Assembly (NCBI GenBank): GCA_017453605.1
Contig: JAFTEP010000327.1
Coordinates: 1-8,197 of the forward strand
Origin: Clostridia bacterium
GTDB taxonomy: Bacteria > Bacillota > Clostridia > Oscillospirales > SIG627
Direction: 5' to 3'
DNA: 8,197 nt
Shown here: piece by piece, positions 1 to 5,197 of the stretch
How positions within the stretch are numbered: position 1 is the first letter of the stretch
Layout of the letters: every line of letters starts with the position of its first letter
Translations under genes and position numbers: made by a program
Notes under the pieces: model-generated
What the model was told of the DNA's origin: nothing
What the model saw: the letters and a program-made list of their open reading frames with translations, nothing else
Database searches by the model: none

Positions 1-740
1 AATCTGCCGAAAATCCTGTTGCCTCCGTTCCCGCTTCAACGCCCGTAACCGACCGGGAAGTGGTCCCCGTTAAAGCAGCTCCGTCTTGGAAGGGCGGTCT
101 TGTTTACGGTTACGGTCCCGATGATTGGGCGGTATTTGAGCCGGAAAACTACGGCGACCCGTATGACCCGTATCCCTTCAGCGAAAAAATGCTCGACTAC
201 GACCTTTCAGACGGAATAACCGAAGATGAGATCAGGGCTGTCCTGAACAACGCCGCTCTGCTTTATTATTCCGATGACCCGATCTGCGAAGAACTTGGTA
301 TTCAGTTTGCGCCGCCGTTTTATAACGCTGACATTTTACATATCTGCGAAAAGCTTCTGAGTGAGCAGCTGAGCAGCGATTCTTACGCTTCGCTTTTTGA
401 TATTTTGTCCGAAGAAGAGATTTACCGGGACACTGTTTTCGGAGCCTGGAGCGGTGAGCCGGAGCCGTTCAGCACAGTTGAGAAACTCGTTGTTTTTGCC
501 GGAAGCGACAGGGACGGCTATTCTGACGCCGAAGAGCTTCTTCGGGGCTTGGTGGACAAAGATTGGTTCACCAGAAAGGAAACGATGGGTTCCTGCAGGT
601 TTTACACTATTGACGCCGGCGGAGGGCTGGCGACCTATGATAACAACGACGTTTCATCGGAGAGATGGGGTATTATTAAGGGTCTTGTCTTCGGCAGGTT
701 TGTGTATGGAACGTATGCTGACAAGGCGGCAAATGAATAA
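1..740 (+). CDS. Secreted lipoprotein-like protein of unknown function, 5' end cut off
   Basis: The reading frame is open from base 3 to the TAA at 738-740, so the true start lies left of the window; the GTG at 60 is in frame but has no ribosome binding site and is probably internal. The first visible residues are rich in Ser, Ala, Pro, Val and Thr, like the linker that follows the lipid-anchored Cys of a lipoprotein. The rest is acidic and Tyr/Asp-rich, with no enzyme motif I recognise. It resembles the intact lipoprotein at 1179-1850: a segment starting ITEDEIRAVLNNA followed by ICEELGIQF matches VTKEDVVSAVKEA followed by ICRDLGIDC, and VFAGSDRDGYSDAEELL matches IFADDDAKGYDSIDDYM. I infer two members of one paralogous family, probably exported and membrane-anchored. 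The function is unknown. The stop codon overlaps the start of the decayed third copy at 733. Confidence -1.
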   Translation, partial: SAENPVASVPASTPVTDREVVPVKAAPSWKGGLVYGYGPDDWAVFEPENYGDPYDPYPFSEKMLDYDLSDGITEDEIRAVLNNAALLYYSDDPICEELGIQFAPPFYNADILHICEKLLSEQLSSDSYASLFDILSEEEIYRDTVFGAWSGEPEPFSTVEKLVVFAGSDRDGYSDAEELLRGLVDKDWFTRKETMGSCRFYTIDAGGGLATYDNNDVSSERWGIIKGLVFGRFVYGTYADKAANE

Positions 741-958
741 ACGCTTTTATTGCAGTTGCCGAGGCGGTTTTTATCTTGCTTTTCCTTTTATGTTCGTGCG
801 AAAACGACGCAGATAATACACTGACTCAAACAAAACGGCAAAGCGGTAAAAGCGGATGGAACGACGTGCTGAGTTTTTCCTCATTCGCTTCGTAGATAAC
901 AGATAATACAGAGCTGACTGAAGATCCGAGTATTTGCAAAAAAAATAAAAGGCATTGA
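733..958 (+). pseudogene. Decayed third copy of the lipoprotein family (frameshift plus stop)
   Basis: ATG at 733 overlaps the end of the preceding gene. Read straight, it gives MNKRFYCSC and then junk. Compared base by base with the start of the gene at 1179, there is one extra base in the run at 744-748. Shifting frame there restores a lipoprotein signal peptide ending LLFLLCSC, then ENDADNTLTQTK and a GWNDV motif, matching LVLLCSC, LTQTK and VWKDY of the intact copy. A TAG follows at 893-895. The same frame resumes as ITDNTELTEDPSICKKN before TGA at 956-958, which still resembles the family's conserved helix start. The remaining C-terminal two thirds is not recognisable. I see no good ribosome binding site before 733. 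This reading rests on similarity to the neighbouring gene, which is clear over the first 35 or so codons. Confidence -1.
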
Positions 959-1178
959 AGGCTTGTCTATATCTATAGCGTGGTTGTAATGGATAATGTA
1001 GCCAGATAATAGATTTTGGGAAGGTGGTGTTTACAAACAGAGGATTGGATTATGTTTTTATTCTATTATGAAAGGAGCGAAGTATTATTATCCTTTGACA
1101 TCTTTGACGAAAACAATCTTCCGTCATACCGAAGTGATTTAACTTATCTGATTAGTATAAGTTGAGGAGGTAATAAAA
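959..1178 (+). other. Gap between the decayed and intact lipoprotein genes
   Basis: AT-rich, about 220 bases, probably degenerate coding DNA. A short open frame with ATG at 1052 ends at TGA 1163-1165, giving 37 residues (MFLFYYERSEVLLSFDIFD and onward). The frame is open upstream only to the TAG just before the ATT at about 1013. It looks like the C-terminus of a lost protein, but I recognise no family and see no ribosome binding site. A TTGACA at 1095-1100 has no matching -10 box at 16-18 bases. No convincing promoter for the downstream gene was found. Confidence -1.
1165..1170 (+). promoter_or_regulatory. Ribosome binding site fixing a TTG start
   Basis: A perfect AGGAGG lies eight bases before the TTG at 1179-1181. 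It decides the start, because the TTG places a complete Lys-Lys-Arg plus hydrophobic signal peptide right at the N-terminus. It overlaps the TGA (1163-1165) of the short upstream open frame, so translational coupling is possible if that frame is translated. Confidence -1.
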
Positions 1179-1850
1179 TTGAAGAAACGTTTTATTACAG
1201 TTGCCTTTGTGTTTTTCATCTCGCTCGTTCTTTTATGTTCTTGCGAAACGCTGCAAACTAAAAAAACTCTTACGCAAACAAAAGAGCCGGGTGTTGAAAG
1301 CGTATGGAAGGATTATTCTGAGTATAAGATAATAACCTATGACGAGAATGATAAACTCCATCGCGTCACAAAGGAAGACGTTGTGAGCGCTGTCAAAGAA
1401 GCCGTGAATCTGTACGGAACGCAGATATGCAGGGATCTCGGGATAGACTGCAGCGTTACGTTGACGGGGCTCGGTGAATATTCCTATGACGTCTATAAAT
1501 ACTATCGCGGCGTCGCTCAGCTTGCCGGTTATTTGCTTGAGAACAGAACGGAGAACGTGCTTTGCGGTATGCTTTCTGATAAAACCGAGGATTATTATTC
1601 CGAAAAATACAACTTGTTTTCAAGTATGTCCGGCGAGTACAGTGATGAATTTATGGTGGACGGTTTTTATATTTTCGCGGATGACGATGCCAAAGGCTAC
1701 GATTCAATAGACGACTATATGAGGGACGTTATTTCACTTGATGGGGATACTGTGGATAGGGCGAATAAACTGGATCATTTTGTGATATACGGCAGCGGCA
1801 ATATCATATGCTTTGAAAACGGCAGACATGATGTGCTGAGATTTTCCTGA
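1179..1850 (+). CDS. Predicted lipoprotein of unknown function (intact family member)
   Basis: It encodes 223 residues. The N-terminus is a textbook lipoprotein signal: MKKRF, a hydrophobic stretch, then a lipobox L19-C20-S21-C22 with Cys22 as the likely lipidated residue, so the product should be anchored on the outer face of the membrane. A Thr/Lys-rich linker follows (residues about 25-40). The mature domain has many Tyr and Asp residues, with VTKEDVVSAVKEAVNLYG near residue 65 and IFADDDAKGYDSIDDYM near residue 165. I recognise no catalytic motif. It is related to the partial protein at 1-740 and to the pseudogene at 733-958, forming a tandem family. Codon use is more AT-ending than in the genes from 2002 onward. 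A hairpin terminator candidate begins 30 bases after the stop. Coding status is confident; function is unknown. Confidence -1.
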   Translation: MKKRFITVAFVFFISLVLLCSCETLQTKKTLTQTKEPGVESVWKDYSEYKIITYDENDKLHRVTKEDVVSAVKEAVNLYGTQICRDLGIDCSVTLTGLGEYSYDVYKYYRGVAQLAGYLLENRTENVLCGMLSDKTEDYYSEKYNLFSSMSGEYSDEFMVDGFYIFADDDAKGYDSIDDYMRDVISLDGDTVDRANKLDHFVIYGSGNIICFENGRHDVLRFS

Positions 1851-1880
1851 TCCGATCCGCAAAAAACAAATAATACAGAA

Positions 1881-1910
1881 GATCCGGGGCGGTTTTTGCT
1901 GCCCCGGATC
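1881..1910. terminator. Strong hairpin, likely transcription terminator (convergent genes)
   Basis: GATCCGGGGC at 1881-1890 pairs perfectly with GCCCCGGATC at 1901-1910 around a 10-base loop. On the minus strand the stem is followed by a T-rich stretch (complement of the A-rich 1861-1880), which suits intrinsic termination of the leftward gene at 2002-3261. On the plus strand the bases after the stem are not a clean T run, so termination of the lipoprotein gene is less certain. It lies between two converging genes, where a bidirectional terminator is expected. Confidence -1.
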
Positions 1911-1920
1911 GCTGTGATTT

Positions 1921-1999
1921 GTCACCCCGGCAAGCCTGCCGGCTTTAAGTGGGTGAGATTTTGGGGTCCCCGGCAAGCCTTGCGGCTTGACGGGGTGAC
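1921..1999. repeat. Nested palindromic intergenic repeat (REP/MITE-like)
   Basis: The outer arms GTCACCCCG (1921-1929) and CGGGGTGAC (1991-1999) are perfect inverted repeats. Inside are two related units starting CCCCGGCAAGCCT (1925 and 1968), each forming its own small stem-loop: AAGCC/GGCTT around TGCC (1932-1945) and CAAGCC/GGCTTG around TTGC (1974-1989). There is no open frame. The right arm stops two bases short of the stop codon of the leftward gene. The architecture is that of a repetitive extragenic palindrome or miniature element; that it is dispersed in the genome is inference. Confidence -1.
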
Positions 2000-2001
2000 A
2001 A

Positions 2002-3261
2002 TTAGTTTCCGACCCTTATATCGCACACGACCGGCGAATGGTCAGAGGCGAGGGCGCTGAACGGATCGTCGGCGACGAAGCACACCGTGTCCCGGCAGTC
2101 CGTGAAAGCGTGGTCCAGCGCGAAGCCGAGCGGCCTGCCGTAAACGCCGGGAGTGTGCCAGGTGTCGCGCCCGGGATCGTTCGCGGGCAACAGCCCCGCC
2201 GCCTTTATCGGGTCTGAGACCCTGTCTGTCGAAGCCGAGTTGAAGTCCCCGGTCAGAACGAAGGCGGCGTCCGGGTATTTCTTTTTCAGTTCTTTCAGCT
2301 TTTCGGCGATCCTTTTCGCCTGAGATACTCTTTCTTCATCTGTGAAAACGCTTAAATGCGTGTTCAGGTGGATAAGCTTTCCGTTTTCGCTCTCGAATCT
2401 CGCCGCGCTCACGGAGTACATCCCGCTTTCGGCGAAGCTGAAATAGTCGACTCCCGCGAGCCTCAAAGCCGACTTTTTATAGAATATCGGCGTGTAGTTC
2501 TTGTATCTGACGCTTCTTCCCGGTCTGCCGCACTCGACGAAGGCGTAATCCGGCAGCAGCCTCAAAAGCTCCTCCCTCGCGTCGATGGTCACCTCCTGCA
2601 GTCCGACGCTGTCGGGCGAGAGGGAAGAGACGAGTCCCGCGATCATTTTCAGTCTTCTGAACGGATGATACCTGAAGGAGACCGAATTGTCGTCGAGCAG
2701 GTGAAGAGTGTTGTAGCTTGCCGTCCTCAGCCTCCCCGGATCGCATTCGGGATAGAGCGCGTTGGCGGCGTTTTTATATATGCCGAAAAGATCCTCGTTC
2801 ACGTATTCCCGGAACGTATAAAAATGCCCCTCGTGTTCTTTGGTCTCACTCTCTTTTTCGAGCTTCCAGTTTTCGTCTAAAGCGGGGAAAAAGGCGTCCG
2901 CGTCGAACCTTTCGTCGATGAAGGTCACGTGCGCTTTCTCGCAGAACGGCAAAAACTGTCTGTAGACCGACTCGCCGCCGATCACGACGGTGTTCTCCGG
3001 GTCGCAGACCATCAGCGCCTCGTTGACGCTGTGGACGACTCTCGCGCCCTCCACCTTTATCGACCTGCTCGTCAGGACGACGTTGTCCCTGTCCTTCAGG
3101 GGCTTCGATCCCGGAAGGCTCATGAGAGTTTTGTATCCCATCAGGACCGTTCTGTTGAGCGTCACCTCGCGGAAGCGCTTCATGTCCTCCGATATCCTGC
3201 ACAGCAGGGAGTTGTTTTTCCCTATCCCGTATCCCTTGTCTACAGCGACGATCAGTTCCAT
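2002..3261 (-). CDS. Dihydrofolate reductase domain fused to an endonuclease/exonuclease/phosphatase domain
   Basis: One uninterrupted 419-residue frame. Residues 1-155 are a dihydrofolate reductase (NADPH-dependent reduction of dihydrofolate to tetrahydrofolate): the IVAVDKGYGIG start, acidic D26 in the ISEDMKRF helix (equivalent to E. coli Asp27), VLMGYKTLMSLPG, NVVLTS and the cofactor-loop VVIGGESVY (residues 92-100). The Pro-Trp pair usual before the helix is Leu20-Cys21 here. After a linker of about 25 residues, residues 178-419 form an EEP metal-dependent hydrolase with all expected motifs: YNT (N184), LQEV (E223), NTHL (H302), TGDFNS (D339, N341), LDHAF (D383, H384) and SDHSPV (D407, H408). 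Both halves look catalytically complete. The protein has no signal peptide and should be cytosolic. The EEP substrate (nucleic acid, phosphoester or a pterin/nucleotide phosphate) cannot be told from sequence. A GGGAGAG ribosome binding site lies about 8 bases before the ATG. The gene is divergent from pgi. Confidence -1.
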   Translation of the reverse strand: MELIVAVDKGYGIGKNNSLLCRISEDMKRFREVTLNRTVLMGYKTLMSLPGSKPLKDRDNVVLTSRSIKVEGARVVHSVNEALMVCDPENTVVIGGESVYRQFLPFCEKAHVTFIDERFDADAFFPALDENWKLEKESETKEHEGHFYTFREYVNEDLFGIYKNAANALYPECDPGRLRTASYNTLHLLDDNSVSFRYHPFRRLKMIAGLVSSLSPDSVGLQEVTIDAREELLRLLPDYAFVECGRPGRSVRYKNYTPIFYKKSALRLAGVDYFSFAESGMYSVSAARFESENGKLIHLNTHLSVFTDEERVSQAKRIAEKLKELKKKYPDAAFVLTGDFNSASTDRVSDPIKAAGLLPANDPGRDTWHTPGVYGRPLGFALDHAFTDCRDTVCFVADDPFSALASDHSPVVCDIRVGN

Positions 3262-3312
3262 TGTTCTCTCCCGGTTTTCGTTTTCATTCTTTCGAGCTTT
3301 CTTTCAATTCGG

Positions 3313-3321
3313 ATTATATCA
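3313..3321 (-). promoter_or_regulatory. Extended -10 promoter for the DHFR-EEP gene
   Basis: Read on the minus strand, the sequence is TGATATAAT, a perfect TATAAT (3313-3318) with the TGn extension. The region 17 bases upstream has only a poor -35 match (TTTCAA, 3336-3341), which the extended -10 can compensate for. It would place the transcript start near 3306 and give a leader of about 45 bases. Confidence -1.
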
Positions 3322-3362
3322 CTTTTTTTCGGATTTTGAAAGCCTATTTTTTCATAATCCTG

Positions 3363-3391
3363 TTGAAAAAATCTCTTTTTCGGTGTAAAAT
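3363..3391 (+). promoter_or_regulatory. Sigma-A-type promoter for pgi
   Basis: TTGAAA (3363-3368) and TAAAAT (3386-3391) are separated by 17 bases, each with five of six consensus matches. The predicted transcript start is near 3398, giving a leader of about 65 bases. It is back to back with the leftward promoter at 3313-3321, so the two may compete or share a regulator. Confidence -1.
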
Positions 3392-3403
3392 ATCCTCATA
3401 CCG

Positions 3404-3424
3404 GCGCGGGGAGTGTTCCCGCGC
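3404..3424 (+). promoter_or_regulatory. Hairpin at the 5' end of the pgi leader
   Basis: GCGCGGG (3404-3410) pairs perfectly with CCCGCGC (3418-3424) around a seven-base loop. It would start within a few bases of the predicted transcript 5' end. There is no T run after it, so it is not a terminator. A 5' stem of this kind can protect mRNA from decay; that role is inferred. The AAGGAG ribosome binding site at 3450-3455 lies outside the stem. Confidence -1.
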
Positions 3425-3462
3425 GGGAAAATGAAGAACAAAACGATACAAGGAGAAAATTT

Positions 3463-4785
3463 ATGTCGCTCAGACTTGACACTCAGTACGCCGATCAGTT
3501 CGTTTCGGCCGGCTCTCTCGAAAAACTCCGTCCCGCCGCCGAAGCGGCTTTCAAAAAGGTCCGTGATCCCGCCGAAAGGAGCGCTCAGCCCATCGGCTGG
3601 CTCACCCTTCCCGAGGATTACGACCGCGAGGAATTTTCTCGCATCAAGGTCTGCGCCGAGAGGATAAAGAAGATGTGCGACGTCTTCGTCGTCATCGGCA
3701 TCGGCGGCTCATACCTCGGAGCGAGGGCGGCGATCGAATTCGTCAAGGGCGCAAACTACAACGCGCTCAACAAGAACGGCCCCGCCGTCTATTTCTCCGG
3801 CAACTCCATCGACCCCGACGCTCTCAGCGAGCTTCTTGAGATCTGCGCCGACAAGGACGTCTGCGTCAACGTGATCTCCAAATCCGGCACCACCACCGAG
3901 CCCGCGATCGCGTTCAGAGTTTTCAGAGAGCTTCTCGAAAAGAAGTACGGAGCCGAGGGCGCCGTCAAGCGCATCTTCGTCACGACCGACAAGACTCCCA
4001 AGCCCGGCACTCTCAAAGAGTTCGCCGACGCCGTCGGATACGAGACCTTCGTCGTCCCCTCCAATATCGGCGGCAGGTTCAGCGTCCTGAGCGCGGTCGG
4101 ACTCCTGCCGATCGCCGTCGCTGGCTGCGACATCGACGCCATGATGGCGGGCGCGAACGACGCGATGAAAGATTTCGCGGACTATGACTTTACAAAAAAC
4201 ACCGCCGTCAGATACGCCGTCTACAGGAACTGTCTGCACTCCGAAGGAAAAGCCGTCGAGTTCTACTGCTCATACACTCCCGCCCTGCAGTACACCGGTG
4301 AATGGCTCAAACAGCTCTACGGCGAGAGCGAGGGCAAGGACCACAAGGGCATTTTCCCCGCCTCCGCGGTCTACTCCACCGACCTCCACTCCCTCGGACA
4401 GTACGTTCAGGACGGCGAGAGGATCCTCTTCGAGACTGTCCTCATCCCCGACGAGCCCAGATATAAACTCGATATCCCCAAGGCGGCGCTCGACACCGAC
4501 GGCATCGGCTACATCGCGGGGAAGAGCCTGCACTACGTCAACTCCAAGGCGTTTTTGGGCACGGTTCTCGCTCACGTCAAGGGCGGAGTTCCGAACCTCG
4601 TCGTCAGCTACGAAAAGGCGGACGAAAAGAACTTCGGATATCTCGTCTATTTCTTCGAGCTCGCCTGCGCGATCTCCGGCTACATCCTCGGCGTCTGCCC
4701 GTTCAACCAGCCCGGCGTCGAAGCGTATAAGAAAAATATGTTCATTCTCCTCGGCAAACCCGGCTACGAGGGTCAGACGATCTGA
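3463..4785 (+). CDS. pgi: Glucose-6-phosphate isomerase
   Basis: Cytosolic enzyme interconverting glucose 6-phosphate and fructose 6-phosphate in glycolysis and gluconeogenesis. The 440 residues match the short bacterial form (B. subtilis type, about 450). Visible motifs are the phosphate-binding IGIGGSYLGARAA (79-90), VISKSGTTTEPA (138-148), PSNIGGRFSVLSAVG (199-213) with R205, GESEGKDHKGIFP (287-299) with catalytic E288, DLHSLGQY (307-314) with H309, and a C-terminal QPGVEAYKKNMF with K423. These sit two positions below the B. subtilis catalytic residues, as expected. The ATG at 3463 is fixed by AAGGAG eight bases upstream. Codons are strongly C-ending, suggesting high expression. The last 75 bases, covering residues 417-440 and including K423, are repeated at 4983-5057; this copy nevertheless reads through to a proper C-terminus and terminator, so it should be functional. 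Confidence -1.
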   Translation: MSLRLDTQYADQFVSAGSLEKLRPAAEAAFKKVRDPAERSAQPIGWLTLPEDYDREEFSRIKVCAERIKKMCDVFVVIGIGGSYLGARAAIEFVKGANYNALNKNGPAVYFSGNSIDPDALSELLEICADKDVCVNVISKSGTTTEPAIAFRVFRELLEKKYGAEGAVKRIFVTTDKTPKPGTLKEFADAVGYETFVVPSNIGGRFSVLSAVGLLPIAVAGCDIDAMMAGANDAMKDFADYDFTKNTAVRYAVYRNCLHSEGKAVEFYCSYTPALQYTGEWLKQLYGESEGKDHKGIFPASAVYSTDLHSLGQYVQDGERILFETVLIPDEPRYKLDIPKAALDTDGIGYIAGKSLHYVNSKAFLGTVLAHVKGGVPNLVVSYEKADEKNFGYLVYFFELACAISGYILGVCPFNQPGVEAYKKNMFILLGKPGYEGQTI

Positions 4786-4798
4786 GACGACGTCCTCC

Positions 4799-4818
4799 GT
4801 CGCCGCGGGCGACTTTTT
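4799..4818 (+). terminator. Intrinsic terminator after pgi
   Basis: GTCGCC (4799-4804) pairs with GGCGAC (4808-4813) around the loop GCG and is followed directly by TTTTT (4814-4818). It lies 14 bases after the pgi stop. Since it sits inside the segment bounded by the two pgi tails, it may have arrived together with the present pgi 3' end. Confidence -1.
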
Positions 4819-4826
4819 GAAAATCC

Positions 4827-4857
4827 GTTTTTTTCACGGCTCCGCCGCGAAAAAAAC
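4827..4857. repeat. A/T-arm hairpin within the insert
   Basis: GTTTTTTTC (4827-4835) and GAAAAAAAC (4849-4857) are perfect inverted repeats, continued after one A/C mismatch by CGGC/GCCG around the loop TCC. On the plus strand the stem lies just after the T run of the pgi terminator. It has no T tail of its own in either direction. Confidence -1.
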
Positions 4858-4901
4858 ACCTTCAAAGCGAGCGTCAGCGAGCCCGCGCGCCGAGGGGAGG
4901 A

Positions 4902-4921
4902 GGGAATTTTGAAAAATTCCC
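4902..4921. repeat. Short perfect palindrome within the insert
   Basis: GGGAATTTT (4902-4910) and AAAATTCCC (4913-4921) are perfect inverted repeats separated by GA. In RNA the top of the stem would open to leave a four-base loop. It is preceded by the purine run GAGGGGAGGA. Confidence -1.
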
Positions 4922-4947
4922 GACGGCGATAAGCGCGCGAAAAACAC

Positions 4948-4975
4948 CGCTTGGAAGGCGAAAGCCTTTCAAGCG
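4948..4975. repeat. GNRA-tetraloop hairpin within the insert
   Basis: CGCTTGGAAGGC (4948-4959) pairs with GCCTTTCAAGCG (4964-4975) around a GAAA loop, with a single G-T wobble among 12 pairs. A GNRA loop on a long stem is typical of structured RNA, although it may simply be part of a palindromic DNA repeat. It ends seven bases before the second pgi tail. Confidence -1.
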
Positions 4976-4982
4976 AGGTAAA

Positions 4983-5057
4983 CCCGGCGTCGAAGCGTAT
5001 AAGAAAAATATGTTCATCCTTCTCGGCAAACCCGGCTACGAGGGACAGACTTTATAA
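4983..5057 (+). pseudogene. Duplicated 3' end of pgi (orphan tail)
   Basis: These 75 bases repeat pgi 4711-4785. The first 35 are identical (4983-5017 versus 4711-4745); over all 75 there are seven differences. Translated in frame, both tails read PGVEAYKKNMFILLGKPGYEGQT and end in Ile (pgi) or Leu (here) before a stop. All other codon differences are silent: ATT/ATC, CTC/CTT, GGT/GGA, ACG/ACT and the TGA/TAA stop. The tail therefore came from a functional pgi allele under coding selection, not from recent copying error. It has no start or upstream coding part here. It is followed by AT-rich DNA with a weak 7-pair hairpin (AGACTTT/AAAGTCT, 5047-5065) across its stop. I infer this is the older native 3' end or a piece of a related allele. 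Confidence -1.
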
Positions 5058-5099
5058 AAAAGTCTATTGTAAATTATTTATAAATCATTACAAAAACTC

Positions 5100-5128
5100 T
5101 TGAATTTTTTATGGTTTTAATGTACCAT
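5100..5128 (+). promoter_or_regulatory. Candidate promoter for the P-loop gene
   Basis: TTGAAT (5100-5105) and TACCAT (5123-5128) are separated by 17 bases, with four of six matches each, in an AT-rich stretch following the orphan pgi tail. The implied leader of about 65 bases contains an imperfect hairpin, GTCC-G-ATC/GAT-G-GGAC (5141-5160). Moderate support only. Confidence -1.
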
Positions 5129-5197
5129 AAGGGTGCGGGAGTCCGATCTTGCGATGGGACACAAAAAATCAATGCGATCAAGAAAGGAAAAAGCGAT

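Larger units (their letters stand above)
4786..4982. other. Hairpin-rich noncoding insert between the two pgi tails
   Basis: About 197 bases with no credible gene; overlapping open frames are low-complexity Ser/Arg/Thr shadows. It contains the pgi terminator and three more stems. These are GTTTTTTTC/GAAAAAAAC plus CGGC/GCCG (4827-4857, loop TCC, one mismatch), GGGAATTTT/AAAATTCCC (4902-4921), and a 12-pair stem with a GAAA tetraloop and one G-T pair (4948-4975). Two related modules occur: CGCGAAAAAAACACC then TTCAAAGCGAGC (4846-4872), and CGCGAAAAACACC then TTTCAAGCGAGG (4936-4978), the second with the tetraloop arm inserted. AGCGAGC also occurs twice (4866, 4876). It has the look of a small structured mobile or repetitive element. 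No protein-coding capacity or known riboswitch is recognised. Confidence -1.

Noticed and set aside
397..816. Plus-strand open frame of 139 codons
   Set aside because: Most of it runs out of frame through the coding sequence ending at 740; only its last part, from ATG 733, is the frameshifted lipoprotein start, annotated as a pseudogene.
1095..1100. Perfect TTGACA as a promoter for the lipoprotein at 1179
   Set aside because: No -10-like hexamer at 16-18 bases. The TATAAG at 1156-1161 lies too close to the ribosome binding site to give a translatable transcript.
2356..2880. Plus-strand open frame inside the DHFR-EEP gene
   Set aside because: It lies opposite a well-supported gene, has no motifs, and is explained by the codon bias of the minus strand.
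3413..3667. Open frame starting in the pgi leader
   Set aside because: It overlaps pgi in another frame, and its start lies inside the leader hairpin without a ribosome binding site.
4184..4912. 242-codon open frame overlapping the end of pgi
   Set aside because: Low-complexity Ser/Thr/Arg product in an alternate frame of pgi, a usual artefact of C-ending codons. No ribosome binding site or family.
4983..5057. Orphan pgi tail as a simple assembly duplication
   Set aside because: The seven differences are almost all at silent coding positions, which an exact assembly repeat would not show. A join of two strains is not excluded and is kept as a refuting test.
5047..5065. AGACTTT/AAAGTCT hairpin as a terminator for the original pgi end
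   Set aside because: It overlaps the stop, is AT-rich and lacks a T run after the stem, so it is too weak to call.
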